Position numbers and translations under genes: made by a program
From: AP-15 sp963814805
GTDB lineage: Bacteria > Pseudomonadota > Alphaproteobacteria > ATCC43930 > CGMCC-115725
Assembly: GCA_963814805.1 (NCBI GenBank)
Contig: CAWFER010000007.1
Span: 124,001-188,000, forward strand
Reading direction: 5' to 3'
Length of the DNA stretch: 64,000 bases
In this document: piece after piece, positions 19,365 to 27,939 of the stretch
Layout: the number at the start of each line of letters is the position of its first letter
Numbering within the stretch: position 1 is the stretch's first letter
The notes under the pieces: model-generated
What the model was told of the DNA's origin: nothing
Databases searched by the model: none
The model's input: only the letters and a program-made list of their open reading frames with translations

Positions 19365-20438
19365 ATGCCAGTCTACCGCAACCCCGATTTCCGGCGACTG
19401 CCGGAGGGGCTCGCCAGCGTCTTCGAGGCGGCGGCGCGCCGCTCGTTTTTTGCGCTGCCCGGCTGGTACGATCTGATGGCGCGCCACGGGGTTTCCGCGG
19501 CGACCGAAACCCGCCTCTACAGCGACGAACGGCCCGGCTCGGCGGCGGCGCTGGCGCTCCAGGTGGTCGCCGGACCCGGGGGGCGGCGCCTGGCCAGCCT
19601 CACCAACGCCTACAGCGTCGAGCACGGCATCCTCGCGGCGCCGGCCGATATCGCAACCGGGCTCGGCGCGATCCTCGGGGAAATTCTCGGCGAGAGGCCG
19701 CGCTGGGACGTCATCGCGCTGGATGAGCTCGATGCGCGCGATCCCTGCTATGACGCTGCCGTCAGCGCCCTGCGCCGCGCCGGGCTCTTCGTCGAATGCC
19801 GGTTTCATTCGGGGACCTGGTACGAAGAGACCGCCGGAATGAGCTTCGCCGATTACCTCGCCGGCCGACCTTCCGCGTTGCGCAACACCTGGCGGCGCAA
19901 GCGCCGGCGGCTGGAAGCGGGCGACCAGCTTAAAACCGCGTTCTACGCCGGACCCGCCGGCATCGAGCGGGCGATCGCCGATTACCAGGCAATCTATGCC
20001 CGCAGCTGGAAACCAGCCGAGGCGTTCCCCGACTTCATCCCGGCGCTAATCCGGCTCGCCGCCGGCGAGGGCGCGCTGCGTCTCGGCATCGCGTCCCTCG
20101 ACGGCGTCCCCGCCGCCGTCCAGTTCTGGATCGTATGGCATGGCCGCGCCGTCATCTATAAGCTTGCGCACGATACGCGGTTCGACGAATTCTCGCTCGG
20201 CACTCTGTTGACCATGGAGCTGATCGAGCGGGTGCTCGCCGACGACCGCCCATACGAGATAAATTTCGGCCGCGGCGACGACCCTTACAAGCAATCGTGG
20301 CTGCCCAAGCGGCGGGAGCGCTGGGGAATTGTCGCGGCCAACCCGCGCACCCGGCTGGGCCTCGGCTTCGGGCTGAAGCGCGAGGCGGTTAAGCTTTACC
20401 ACCGCCTGCGCGGCGAGCGCATCGCGCCGTCCGGCTGA
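19365..20438 (+). CDS. BioF2/FemAB-like acyltransferase
   Basis: 357-residue GNAT-superfamily protein of the CelD/BioF2-like type often found in polysaccharide gene clusters. The second half carries the recognisable core: RNTWRRKRRRLEAGD, FWIVWHGRAVIYKLAHD and EINFGRGDDPYKQSWL. It is related in type to the frameshifted gene at 15677-16839. It likely acylates a polysaccharide precursor or membrane lipid. The stop is followed within 31 bp by the YdcF gene, so the two may be cotranscribed. Confidence 0.75.
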   Translation: MPVYRNPDFRRLPEGLASVFEAAARRSFFALPGWYDLMARHGVSAATETRLYSDERPGSAAALALQVVAGPGGRRLASLTNAYSVEHGILAAPADIATGLGAILGEILGERPRWDVIALDELDARDPCYDAAVSALRRAGLFVECRFHSGTWYEETAGMSFADYLAGRPSALRNTWRRKRRRLEAGDQLKTAFYAGPAGIERAIADYQAIYARSWKPAEAFPDFIPALIRLAAGEGALRLGIASLDGVPAAVQFWIVWHGRAVIYKLAHDTRFDEFSLGTLLTMELIERVLADDRPYEINFGRGDDPYKQSWLPKRRERWGIVAANPRTRLGLGFGLKREAVKLYHRLRGERIAPSG

Positions 20439-20468
20439 GCGTTGCACAATCGGGATGCGGTCGGCGCC

Positions 20469-21251
20469 ATGCTTCAGTGGATTTCGTATTCGTCGCTGAT
20501 CCCGCCCAATTTGTTCATCCTGCTGGCGATGATCGGGGTGGCGCTGGCCTGGCGCTGGCGGCGCGCCGGCCTCGCGCTGGCAACCGCGGCAATGGCCTGC
20601 CTCTATCTGGCGGCGACCCCGGCTGTGGCCTATTTCCTGTTGGAATCGGCCATTCGCATGGCCGGGCTCGTCCCGGTTCTGCCGGCGCCGGCGCCGCCGG
20701 CGGCGATCGTCGTGCTCGCCGGCGATTACCGCCCCAGCCTGTCGCCGGGCGGCAAGGTTGCGGTCGGGCCGCTGACCCTCGAGCGCCTGGCCCAGGCGGC
20801 GAGCGAGGAGCGCCGGCTCGGATTGCCGATCCTGGTCAGCGGCGGCTGGGTTCCGGGCGCCGATGATTCCTTGGCCGATATGATGGCCGCGGCGCTCGAA
20901 CACGATTTCCGGGCGCCGGTGCGCTGGCGCGAGGCCCGGTCGCAGACGACCTACCAGAATGCCCTCTATTCGGCGGCGATATTGCGCCGCGCCGGGGTGC
21001 CGGCGGCGCTGGTGGTGACCAACCCGTGGCACATGGCGCGGGCATTGTGGTCGTTTCACGCGGCCGGCTACCCGGTCGTCGCCGACCCGACCCCGAACGG
21101 ACGCCGGCTGCCGCTATCGGTGTCAATCCTATTGCCGCAGGCGCCCTCCTTGCTCGACAGCTACTACGCCCTGCACGAGCTGATCGGGCTGGCGTGGTAT
21201 GTCTTGCGTTATGGTGGTGAGGGGGCGGCCGGTGCGGGCGGGCAGAGTTGA
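20469..21251 (+). CDS. YdcF/SanA-like DUF218 membrane protein
   Basis: 260-residue protein with two N-terminal hydrophobic segments and a DUF218 domain. The domain is recognised from AIVVLAGDYRPS, PILVSGGWVPGADDS, the RSQTTYQNALYSA segment (usually E-x-x-S/R-xT-x-x-N) and TNPWHMARALWSFHAAG. These proteins are implicated in envelope polysaccharide or peptidoglycan precursor handling, with no firm reaction. The ATG at 20469 is preferred; a TTG 27 nt earlier in frame is possible. Last gene of the polysaccharide locus. Confidence 0.8.
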   Translation: MLQWISYSSLIPPNLFILLAMIGVALAWRWRRAGLALATAAMACLYLAATPAVAYFLLESAIRMAGLVPVLPAPAPPAAIVVLAGDYRPSLSPGGKVAVGPLTLERLAQAASEERRLGLPILVSGGWVPGADDSLADMMAAALEHDFRAPVRWREARSQTTYQNALYSAAILRRAGVPAALVVTNPWHMARALWSFHAAGYPVVADPTPNGRRLPLSVSILLPQAPSLLDSYYALHELIGLAWYVLRYGGEGAAGAGGQS

Positions 21252-21299
21252 TCCCGCGGATCGGGGAAGTCCGCGCGCCGGGCAGAAGGCGTCGGCCAA

Positions 21300-22733
21300 A
21301 TGCGCGGCCGGATAGGCGATCTCTGGCCGGACCTGCTGCGGCGCCGGCGGCCCCGGTTGATTGTTGGATTGGCCGATCTCGAAGCGGCGCTCACGCGCGA
21401 TGAATGTCCGGTCTGCGCCCGTACCGGCGGCGTCGAGAAGCGATGGATCGATCATTTTCTCTATGAAGGCTACCAAGAGCCGGAGGTGATGGCGGCAGTG
21501 CTCCGCGGCGGCGGGTTTTGCGCATGGCACGCCCGCCGGCTCGAAAGTTTCACTGCCGGCTCGACGATCGCCTGGGTTTATCTCTACGCCATTCTGGACA
21601 AATTTCCCTCGCGGCTCTCTCACCGGCAGCATCGGACCCGCGCCCGCGAGCTGGTCCCCGATCCGGGATACTGCCTGGCCTGCAATCAGGCGCGCGACGC
21701 CGAGCGACGCGAGTGCTTTTTTCTTTCGCTGCTGCTGAAGGAGCGTGGTCTGCAATGCTACGGCAGGCCGGCGCTCGTCTGCATGCCACATCTGCTTCAG
21801 CTCGCTGATTTTCTCGATCGCAACCAACTCGGCCAGATTATCGGCATTCATGCTCGCTCGGTCGCCGACTTGCAGTCGATGCTTTGCAACCAAGGAAAAG
21901 CTCCCGTCACACCGGTCATCGACCCGGCCGCCGCTCGAGCGATCCAGCAGATTTTCGGCCGACCGCCGCGCGGATCGGCGCTGCTCCCAGGGAGTGCGGA
22001 TGACGCGTTCCAGGCAGAGCGCGATCCGATCGTCCGGCTGCGCCGACGGCTGGAGGCGAGCCAAGGGTGCCCGGTCTGCGCCGAGGTCGCCCAGTCGTGC
22101 CGGGACTGGCTTGGCTGGTTGGCGGACACCGCCAACGGCCCGGACGATATTTCCGATGTCGTGCCGCTGTGCCGCCACCATGTCTGGCAGGGTTGCGCCG
22201 AGCACAGCCCGACCCTGGTCCACTGGCTGGCGCGGGTCGCGGCGAGCGAAGCACAGACTCGGCTTGCCTATGCCGAGCAGGCGCTCACCCTTGTGCCGAG
22301 CGGGCCCAGGGTCATTCCCGAGCAGATCAGGTGCGGATGGGCCGGGCGTCGCCGCCGGGTAGAGGCGCTGCAATCGCTTCAACGGGCCCGCGAGTGCCCG
22401 CTATGCCGGCGCGCGCACGAGGCTCGCGATCGGATGATCCTATTGTTGGCGGCGCTCCTCGACGAGCGAGAAGGTCGCCGCGCGTTCGAATGCGGCTATG
22501 GGCTGTGCATTCCGCACGCCTCGCGCGCCCTGCGGCTGTTGGACGGCCGGGTGGCTAGCCAGATCATCGCGGAGACCACTCGCGCCCGTCTCGGCGTGCT
22601 GCGCTGGGAGCTCGAAGAGCAGCTCCGCCGCTGCTCCTGGGCCGCCAGGCCGGAAGGCCACGGGGCCGAGGCTGGCGCCTGGCGACGCGCAACGCTCCGT
22701 TTCTCAGGCACGGTGTGCGACGATGGTCCATGA
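21300..22733 (+). CDS. Cysteine-rich protein with four CxxC...CxxH modules (DUF6062-like)
   Basis: 477-residue soluble protein with no catalytic motif I recognise. Four modules each have a CxxC pair followed by CxxH: residues 36/39-74/77, 125/128-161/164, 257/260-291/294 and 366/369-403/406. The gap between the pairs is always 31-35 residues. Three modules begin with CPxC. The linkers are predicted helical with many Trp, Arg and Leu. The regular spacing implies four metal sites, most likely zinc. It resembles the poorly described DUF6062-type family. It follows the polysaccharide genes after 48 bp but is not obviously part of them. Confidence 0.6.
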   Translation: MRGRIGDLWPDLLRRRRPRLIVGLADLEAALTRDECPVCARTGGVEKRWIDHFLYEGYQEPEVMAAVLRGGGFCAWHARRLESFTAGSTIAWVYLYAILDKFPSRLSHRQHRTRARELVPDPGYCLACNQARDAERRECFFLSLLLKERGLQCYGRPALVCMPHLLQLADFLDRNQLGQIIGIHARSVADLQSMLCNQGKAPVTPVIDPAAARAIQQIFGRPPRGSALLPGSADDAFQAERDPIVRLRRRLEASQGCPVCAEVAQSCRDWLGWLADTANGPDDISDVVPLCRHHVWQGCAEHSPTLVHWLARVAASEAQTRLAYAEQALTLVPSGPRVIPEQIRCGWAGRRRRVEALQSLQRARECPLCRRAHEARDRMILLLAALLDEREGRRAFECGYGLCIPHASRALRLLDGRVASQIIAETTRARLGVLRWELEEQLRRCSWAARPEGHGAEAGAWRRATLRFSGTVCDDGP

Positions 22734-22793
22734 CACCATCGCCGACGCGCATCTCGGCGAAGTCGACGCCGCTGGCAGCGATTGGTTCAAGGC

Positions 22794-22879
22794 TGGTGCG
22801 GGCGAGAGGACTTGAACCTCCACGTCCTTACGGACAACAGATTTTGAGTCTGCCGCGTCTACCATTCCGCCACGCCCGC
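22794..22879 (-). tRNA. tRNA-Leu(CAA)
   Basis: On the minus strand the sequence folds as a class II tRNA. The 7-bp acceptor stem is GCGGGCG/CGCCCGC. The anticodon arm GCAGA-CTCAAAA-TCTGT has CAA at positions 34-36 (reading UUG codons). There is a variable arm with the hairpin TGTCC/GGACG, the T-arm contains GGTTCAAGTCC, and CCA is encoded at the 3' end (22796-22794). Size is 86 nt including CCA. Confidence 0.93.
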
Positions 22880-22956
22880 GCGCCGGGCGCGACTATAGTC
22901 GGAGCGGGCGGGCGGTCAACGGCCGGATCGCGGCGGCAACCTGCGAGGAGGCGGCG

Positions 22957-23907
22957 ATGGCCAAGCGGATCAATCGGGCGATCGAACTGCTGGCCCTGGA
23001 CCAGGCGATCTATTACACGGGTGGCCATAGCGGGCATGTGCTGACCCGCGCGCAGGGGCGCGAGGACGCCCGCACCTGGGCCGACTACATCAATGTCGGG
23101 ATGGAGCACGGGTCGTTCGACATGGCCGGGCTGGCCGAGTATATGGCGGGGCTGGCCGAGGCCGGGCCGACCCGCTCCGGGCACCCGACCCCGGCGATCA
23201 TCGTCGAGGCCCCGGTCAACGGCGCCGACGCCGCCAATGTCCGCTTCAACGCCTGGCAGTTCCGCCAGATCCTCGGCCGCGGCGTGCACGGCGTATTGCT
23301 GTGCCAAGCCGAGGCGGCGGATGCGGTGCGCGCGTTTGTCGAATCCTGCCGCTATCCGCACCATTCCGCCGGGGTCGACCCGGCCCTGCCCTCGCCGGTC
23401 GAGCGCATGCGGGGTGCGGTTCGCGACGCCAGGGGCGGGCTCGGCTTCGGGCTCGGCATCGGCACGCGCGGGCGCGGCTCGGAAGCGACAGCGGCGCCGA
23501 TCTGGGGGATTTCGTTTGAGGACTACATCGCGCGCTGCGAGCCGTGGCCGCTCGATCCGGCCGGAGAATTGCTGCTCGGGGTCAAGCTCGAATCGCCCGA
23601 GGGCATCGCCAATTGCGAAGAAATCCTCGCGGCGCCGGGGCTCGGCTTTGCCGAACTGGGACCGGGCGATCTCGGCCTCGCACTCGGCTATACGACAGTG
23701 CCGCGCGACCCCTACCCGCCGGAGATGGGCGAGGCGCGCCGGCGGGTCTTCGCCGCCTGCCGCAAAAACCGGGTGGCCTTTCTCGAAACCTGTTCGCCCG
23801 AAACCATCGTCGCCAGGCTCGACGAGGGGGTTCGGGTCATCGCCGGCCACCGCGAGGACACCGCCATCATCGGCCGCGCCCACCAGCGCCGCACGATGCC
23901 GGTGTAA
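22957..23907 (+). CDS. HpcH/HpaI aldolase/citrate lyase family protein
   Basis: 316-residue TIM-barrel protein of the HpcH/HpaI family (class II pyruvate aldolases). The metal- and substrate-binding region is visible as GVKLESPEGIANCEEIL (about residue 207) and LGPGDLGLALGY (about 230). The latter contains the Asp-Leu pair that coordinates the metal in this family. N-terminal sequence and the EAPVNGADAANVRFNAWQFR stretch also fit. It probably cleaves or forms a 2-keto acid such as a 4-hydroxy-2-oxo compound. A good RBS (GAGGAGGCGG) precedes the ATG. It is a single gene next to tRNA-Leu. Confidence 0.85.
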   Translation: MAKRINRAIELLALDQAIYYTGGHSGHVLTRAQGREDARTWADYINVGMEHGSFDMAGLAEYMAGLAEAGPTRSGHPTPAIIVEAPVNGADAANVRFNAWQFRQILGRGVHGVLLCQAEAADAVRAFVESCRYPHHSAGVDPALPSPVERMRGAVRDARGGLGFGLGIGTRGRGSEATAAPIWGISFEDYIARCEPWPLDPAGELLLGVKLESPEGIANCEEILAAPGLGFAELGPGDLGLALGYTTVPRDPYPPEMGEARRRVFAACRKNRVAFLETCSPETIVARLDEGVRVIAGHREDTAIIGRAHQRRTMPV

Positions 23908-23933
23908 GCGCAGGATGAGGCCCTTCCGGATGG

Positions 23934-24203
23934 CTAGTGGAGCTTGAGGACGGCGCCGAGAAGGGTCAGCCCGGCCGCGAACATGACGCCCATGCGCACG
24001 GTCAGCCGCAGCGACTGGTTCTCGATCTTGGCTTCGAGATCGCGGCGCAGCTCATCGAGCCCGGTCCGGAAATCCTCTTTCGTGATCAGCTCATTCATGA
24101 TGAACGTTCGGGCCGCCTCGGCGTGCGCTTCCGCCTCCTGCTGGGGGACGCCACGGTCGCGAAGGTGCTTGGCATAGGCGAGACTGTCAAACGTCAACGC
24201 CAT
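23934..24203 (-). CDS. Small DUF1640-like coiled-coil membrane protein
   Basis: 89-residue protein. Residues 1-35 are helical (SLAYAKHLRDRGVPQQEAEA), residues 36-66 form a coiled coil with charged heptads, and residues 67-89 form one C-terminal membrane helix. This arrangement is that of bacterial DUF1640 (CCDC90-like) proteins, related in form to mitochondrial MCUR1/CCDC90. The function in bacteria is unknown. Convergent with the aldolase gene. Confidence 0.7.
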   Translation of the reverse strand: MALTFDSLAYAKHLRDRGVPQQEAEAHAEAARTFIMNELITKEDFRTGLDELRRDLEAKIENQSLRLTVRMGVMFAAGLTLLGAVLKLH

Positions 24204-24362
24204 GGCTTTCCCCGGCGCGGTGCGCCGGCAGGATCATACCACGCTCGGGGCTTAGCCTCTGTGTCGCCGAGCCGGGGGCGGCCGCTCTCGCGCGCGTCCG
24301 CGCTCCGGGCTAGACTGTGCCCACGCCATTGGCGAAGCGAAACGACAGCCGGGAGGACGACG

Positions 24363-25449
24363 ATGGAATACGGCCTCTTCACGATGCCCTCGCATCCGCC
24401 GGAGCGCCCCCTCTATGACGGCCATCGCTGGGATCTCGACACCCTGCGGCTGGCTGATGAGCTGGGCTTTTCCGAGGCGTGGATCGGCGAGCACCACACC
24501 GCGCCCTGGGAGCCGCACCCGGCGCCCGACCTGTTGATCGCCCAGGCGCTGATGCAGACAAAGCAGATCCGCCTCGCCCCCGGCGGGTTCCTCTTGCCCT
24601 ATCACCACCCGGCCGAACTCGCCAACCGGGTGGCGATGCTCGACCATTTGGCCCAGGGCCGGCTCAATTTCGGCGTCGCCGCGAGCGGGCTGCCGAGCGA
24701 TTGGGCGATGTTCAACGTCGACGGCAATGCCGGGCAGCACCGCGAGATGACCCGCGAGGCGCTCGACATCATCCTCAAACTGTGGACCGAGGACGAGCCG
24801 TTCGACTATCCCGGCAAATACTGGACGGTGACCAAGACCGACCTGATGTTGCGCACCTTGCGGCCGCACATCAAGCCCTTGCAAAAGCCCTATCCGCCGA
24901 TCGGGGTCGCCGGGGTCAGCAAGGGCTCGGACACCTTGAAGCTCGCCGGCGAGCACGGCTTTCTACCGATGAGCCTCAACCTCAACCCGACCTATGTGGC
25001 CAGCCATTGGGAATCGGTCGAGGAAGGAGCGCGCCGCACCGGGCGCACGCCGCAGCGCGCGCAATGGCGGCTGGTGCGCGAAATCTTTGTCGCCGATACC
25101 GACGAGGCCGCCTGGCGGCTGTCGGTCGGCGGCATGATGGGCCGGATGATGCGCGAATATTTCCTGCCGCTGCTGACCGATGTCGGCGTAATCCAGTTCC
25201 TCAAGCACGATCCGGAGGTCGCCGACAGCGACGTGACCCCGGAATATTGCGCACGGCACAACTGGCTGATCGGCTCGCCGGCGACGGTCGTCGAAAAGAT
25301 CGAGCGGATGTACGATGAGGTCGGCGGGTTCGGCTCGCTGCTTACTGTTCTGCTTCGACTACAGCGGCAACCCCGAGGCCTGGCGCGAATCGATGCGGTT
25401 GCTGGCGCAGGAGGTGATGCCGAAAGTCGCGCACCTGTCGCCTGGCTGA
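24363..25449 (+). pseudogene. LLM-class flavin-dependent oxidoreductase, one frame break
   Basis: Luciferase-like monooxygenase family protein of about 361 residues. The N-terminus (MEYGLFTMPSHPPERP; GFSEAWIGEHHT) and the long core (RLNFGVAASGLPSDWAMFNV) are intact. Near 25335-25345 the frame must shift to give the conserved end LFCFDYSGNPEAW and stop at 25447-25449. Length is 3n+1, consistent with one extra base. Family members oxidise small organic substrates with FMNH2 or F420 and O2. The RBS GGGAGGAC is perfect. A long N-terminal extension of the same frame overlaps the DUF1640 gene antisense and is not used. Confidence 0.8.
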
Positions 25450-25498
25450 GCCAAGCCCGAGGGCAATTCGCTCTAAAGCTCGACCGACCTCTGAAATA

Positions 25499-25841
25499 TC
25501 AGATCGTGATAAAGCTGGTCAGCTTTGCTCGAACCAAATCGGCGATGTCCGGAGGAACAGCGGCACCCGCATAACGGATGGGACGGGCCTGAGTGTCGAT
25601 GCTCCGGATATGACTGACCAGAATCTCGCCAACGACCGGAAGACCCGAGGGTAGAACGACGCTGGTCGGGAATGGGCGGACGCGTGAGGTGATCGGACAC
25701 ACGACCGTGAGGCCCGTGTTCTCGGTGAAGGCGGTCGCCGAGAGCACCAGGGCCGGCCGCCGCCCGGCTTGCTCTCGGCCTCTGGTCGAAATCGATCCAG
25801 ATCAGATCGCCGCGGTTCGGCACATAGGTCGCAGCGGTCAC
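25499..25841 (-). pseudogene. mazF: MazF/PemK-type mRNA interferase toxin, one frame break
   Basis: The two frames join into a MazF-family toxin of about 113 residues. The first part is YVPNRGDLIWIDFDQ; after a shift near 25765-25785 it reads EQAGRRPALVLSATAF, then CPITSRVRPFPTSVVLP and the usual end IADLVRAKLTSFI. GTG start at 25841 overlaps the mazE stop (GTGA). MazF cleaves mRNA at short motifs and is neutralised by MazE. Length is 3n+1, so a single extra base would explain the break; if real, the toxin is inactive while the antitoxin is kept. Confidence 0.75.
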
Positions 25842-26098
25842 TCCTCGACAGCCTCGCGCCCGATATCGGGTCCCCAATCGAAGGCCCCAGCATAGAGCCT
25901 GCGCCATTCTTGGGGGCTCTTGCCTTGGAACAGCTCCTCCAATTTGAAACGCGGGGCAGGGCGGCGGATCAGGATGTCGCCGTCATGGGCCTCGACCTCG
26001 ACACGCTCGCCGTCGCGGAGCCCTACGGTTCGTATGATCTCACCCGGAAACCTAAGGGCGAGATTTTTCCCCCATTTTCCGACGGTGGCACGCGGCAT
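25838..26098 (-). CDS. mazE: MazE-like antitoxin (AbrB/SpoVT DNA-binding fold)
   Basis: 86-residue protein with the swapped-hairpin AbrB fold at the N-terminus (GKWGKNLALRFPGEIIRTVG, then GERVEVEAHDGDILI). A C-terminal tail (EWRRLYAGAFDWGPDIG) should wrap the MazF toxin. It precedes mazF with a 4-nt overlap, the standard arrangement for antitoxin excess. A twofold 9-bp repeat lies 17-37 bp before the start and is a likely operator for self-repression. Confidence 0.85.
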   Translation of the reverse strand: MPRATVGKWGKNLALRFPGEIIRTVGLRDGERVEVEAHDGDILIRRPAPRFKLEELFQGKSPQEWRRLYAGAFDWGPDIGREAVEE

Positions 26099-26115
26099 TT
26101 GAATCTCCGTCTTTG

Positions 26116-26135
26116 AGATATCCCTAAGATATCCC
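26116..26135 (-). promoter_or_regulatory. Repeated GATATC-core site before mazE, putative operator
   Basis: Two identical 9-mers, AGATATCCC on the plus strand at 26116-26124 and 26127-26135, are spaced exactly 11 bp apart (one helical turn). Each contains the palindrome GATATC. They sit just upstream of mazE. MazE-type antitoxins usually repress their own promoter through paired sites of this sort. The pairing is seen; the function is inferred. Confidence 0.45.
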
Positions 26136-26216
26136 CTCGGAGGGACCTTTTCCAGGGCGGTCGGGCATCCGCTCCTATGCCGGCGACTCCTTCTTGCCCC
26201 GGCTTGCCGGTTCGGC

Positions 26217-27407
26217 TCAAGCCGCGCGGCGGCGCTGCGGTTGCGGCGCCGGCGCGGCGGCGCGGAACGGATGATCGGCGGCGACCGGGACCCGGCGGCC
26301 GATCAGCCGCTCGATGTCTCTGAGGTAGGCGCGCTCCTCGGTGTCGCACAACGAGATCGCGGCGCCCCGGGCGCCGGCGCGCGCGGTGCGGCCGATGCGG
26401 TGGACGTAGGTTTCCGGGACGTTCGGCAATTCGTAGTTGACGACATGGCTGATCGCGTCGATGTCGATGCCGCGCGCGGCGATGTCGGTGGCGACCAGCA
26501 CCCGCACCGCCCCGTCGCGGAACGCTTCGAGCGCGCGCTGGCGGGCGCCCTGCGATTTGTTGCCGTGGATCGCCTCGGCGCCGAACCCGGCGCGGACCAG
26601 TTGCTCGGCGAGGCGGTTGGCGGCGTGCTTGGTGCGGGTGAAGACCAGCACGCGGGCGAGCGCCGGGTCGCGCAGCATCGCGCATAACAGGGCCCGCTTG
26701 TCGGCGCGCTCGACGAACATGACGGCCTGCTCGGTCAATTCGACGGTCGAGGCCGCCGGGGTCACCTCGACCCGAACCGGGGCGTCGAGGATCGCCGCTG
26801 CGAGCCGGGCGATGTCGGCCGGCATGGTCGCCGAGAACAGCAGCGTCTGGCGCGCCTTTGGCAGCAGCGGGACGATCTTTCTGACGTCGCGGATGAAGCC
26901 CATGTCGAGCATCCGGTCGGCCTCGTCGAGGACGAAGGTTTCGACCCGGTCGAGCCGGACATGCCCCTGCCCGATCAGATCGAGGAGCCGCCCCGGCGTC
27001 GCCACCAGGACATCGACCCCGCGCGCCATCGCCGCGACCTGCGGCGCTTGGCCGACGCCGCCGAAGATCACCGTCGCGCGCAGCCCGAGGTGGCGGCCGT
27101 AAGCGCGAAAGCTGTCGCGGATCTGCAAGGCGAGCTCGCGGGTCGGGGTCAGCACCAGGCAGCGCGCCGTCTTGCGGGCGAGCGCCGGCGGCGCCGGCGG
27201 GCGGCTCTCGGCAGAGAGACGCTGCAGGATCGGCAGCGCGAAGGCCGCGGTCTTGCCGGTGCCAGTCTGGGCGATCCCCAAGAGGTCGCGGCCGGCCAAG
27301 AGATGCGGGATCGCCTGGATCTGGATCGGAGTCGGCGCGGTATAGCCTTCCTCGGCGAGCGCGCGGCGAATCGGTTCGACGAGCGCCAAATCTTGAAATT
27401 TAGTCAC
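26217..27407 (-). CDS. rhlE: DEAD-box RNA helicase (RhlE group)
   Basis: 396-residue ATP-dependent RNA helicase. Motifs are visible in order: Q motif (PTPIQIQAIP), I (AQTGTGKT), Ia (PTRELALQI), II (DEAD), III (SAT), V (ATDIAARGIDID) and VI (HRIGRTARAG). A basic tail (PQRRRAA) is typical of RhlE. It remodels RNA in ribosome assembly or mRNA decay, often at low temperature. The GTG at 27407 (V-T-K-F-Q-D-L) is chosen because family members start here; the frame runs 108 codons further up without support. A 530-bp gene-free leader region separates it from korC. Confidence 0.88.
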   Translation of the reverse strand: MTKFQDLALVEPIRRALAEEGYTAPTPIQIQAIPHLLAGRDLLGIAQTGTGKTAAFALPILQRLSAESRPPAPPALARKTARCLVLTPTRELALQIRDSFRAYGRHLGLRATVIFGGVGQAPQVAAMARGVDVLVATPGRLLDLIGQGHVRLDRVETFVLDEADRMLDMGFIRDVRKIVPLLPKARQTLLFSATMPADIARLAAAILDAPVRVEVTPAASTVELTEQAVMFVERADKRALLCAMLRDPALARVLVFTRTKHAANRLAEQLVRAGFGAEAIHGNKSQGARQRALEAFRDGAVRVLVATDIAARGIDIDAISHVVNYELPNVPETYVHRIGRTARAGARGAAISLCDTEERAYLRDIERLIGRRVPVAADHPFRAAAPAPQPQRRRAA

Positions 27408-27939
27408 GTATTTTAATTCTTTCTGGTTCGACGGCCGGAGAGGGTGGCGTGCGCCCAGAGTTGCGGATGCGGCATACCGGCGGCGTCGGGGGATGATGAT
27501 GGTGTTTTGCGAGGCGGCTTTCTCTGGTGTTGCCGCGGCTCGAAGCTGCTGCCCCGAATGGCCGCCAATGCTTACCCCGGCGAGCACGATGCTCTGTTGG
27601 AGCAGATGCGCCGTCCCCATTTCAAAGTCAACCCGCGCCGTCCGGCCGGCCGCTGCGCGCGGCCGTTGTTGCGCGCACCGCGGGGATGAGGCAAGCTGCC
27701 GCACCCTGGGGACGAGCGGCAGCCAGATCAACCCACCAGATCAGCCGATATGCGCATCCGGACCGAGCGAGAAGGCAGATGACGAGCGGGCTGGGGGCGC
27801 TTATAAGGCGCCGCCGACGGGTGGCCCAATCCGCACCCGCGCCGGCTGCACCCGCACCGGCTGCGCCGGCGCCGGGCGGACCGCTGCGATTGCGACAACG
27901 CCGGATCGGGGCATCGCCCCGCCCGCGAGGAGGAGCCTA
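27408..27939. other. Divergent intergenic region rhlE/korC with short tandem repeat
   Basis: No gene is supported in these 530 bp. The left end is AT-rich just before rhlE. Around 27795-27812 lies a GGCGC-TTATAAG-GCGCC hairpin. At 27833-27870 a 15-bp unit (GCACCCGCGCCGGCT) is repeated about 2.5 times. The region should contain the promoters of both divergent genes. Neither the repeat nor the hairpin has an assigned role. Confidence 0.4.

Noticed and set aside
22794..22879. tRNA-Leu as an integration site for a genomic island
   Set aside because: No integrase gene or repeated tRNA 3' end is seen nearby. The flanking genes look ordinary.
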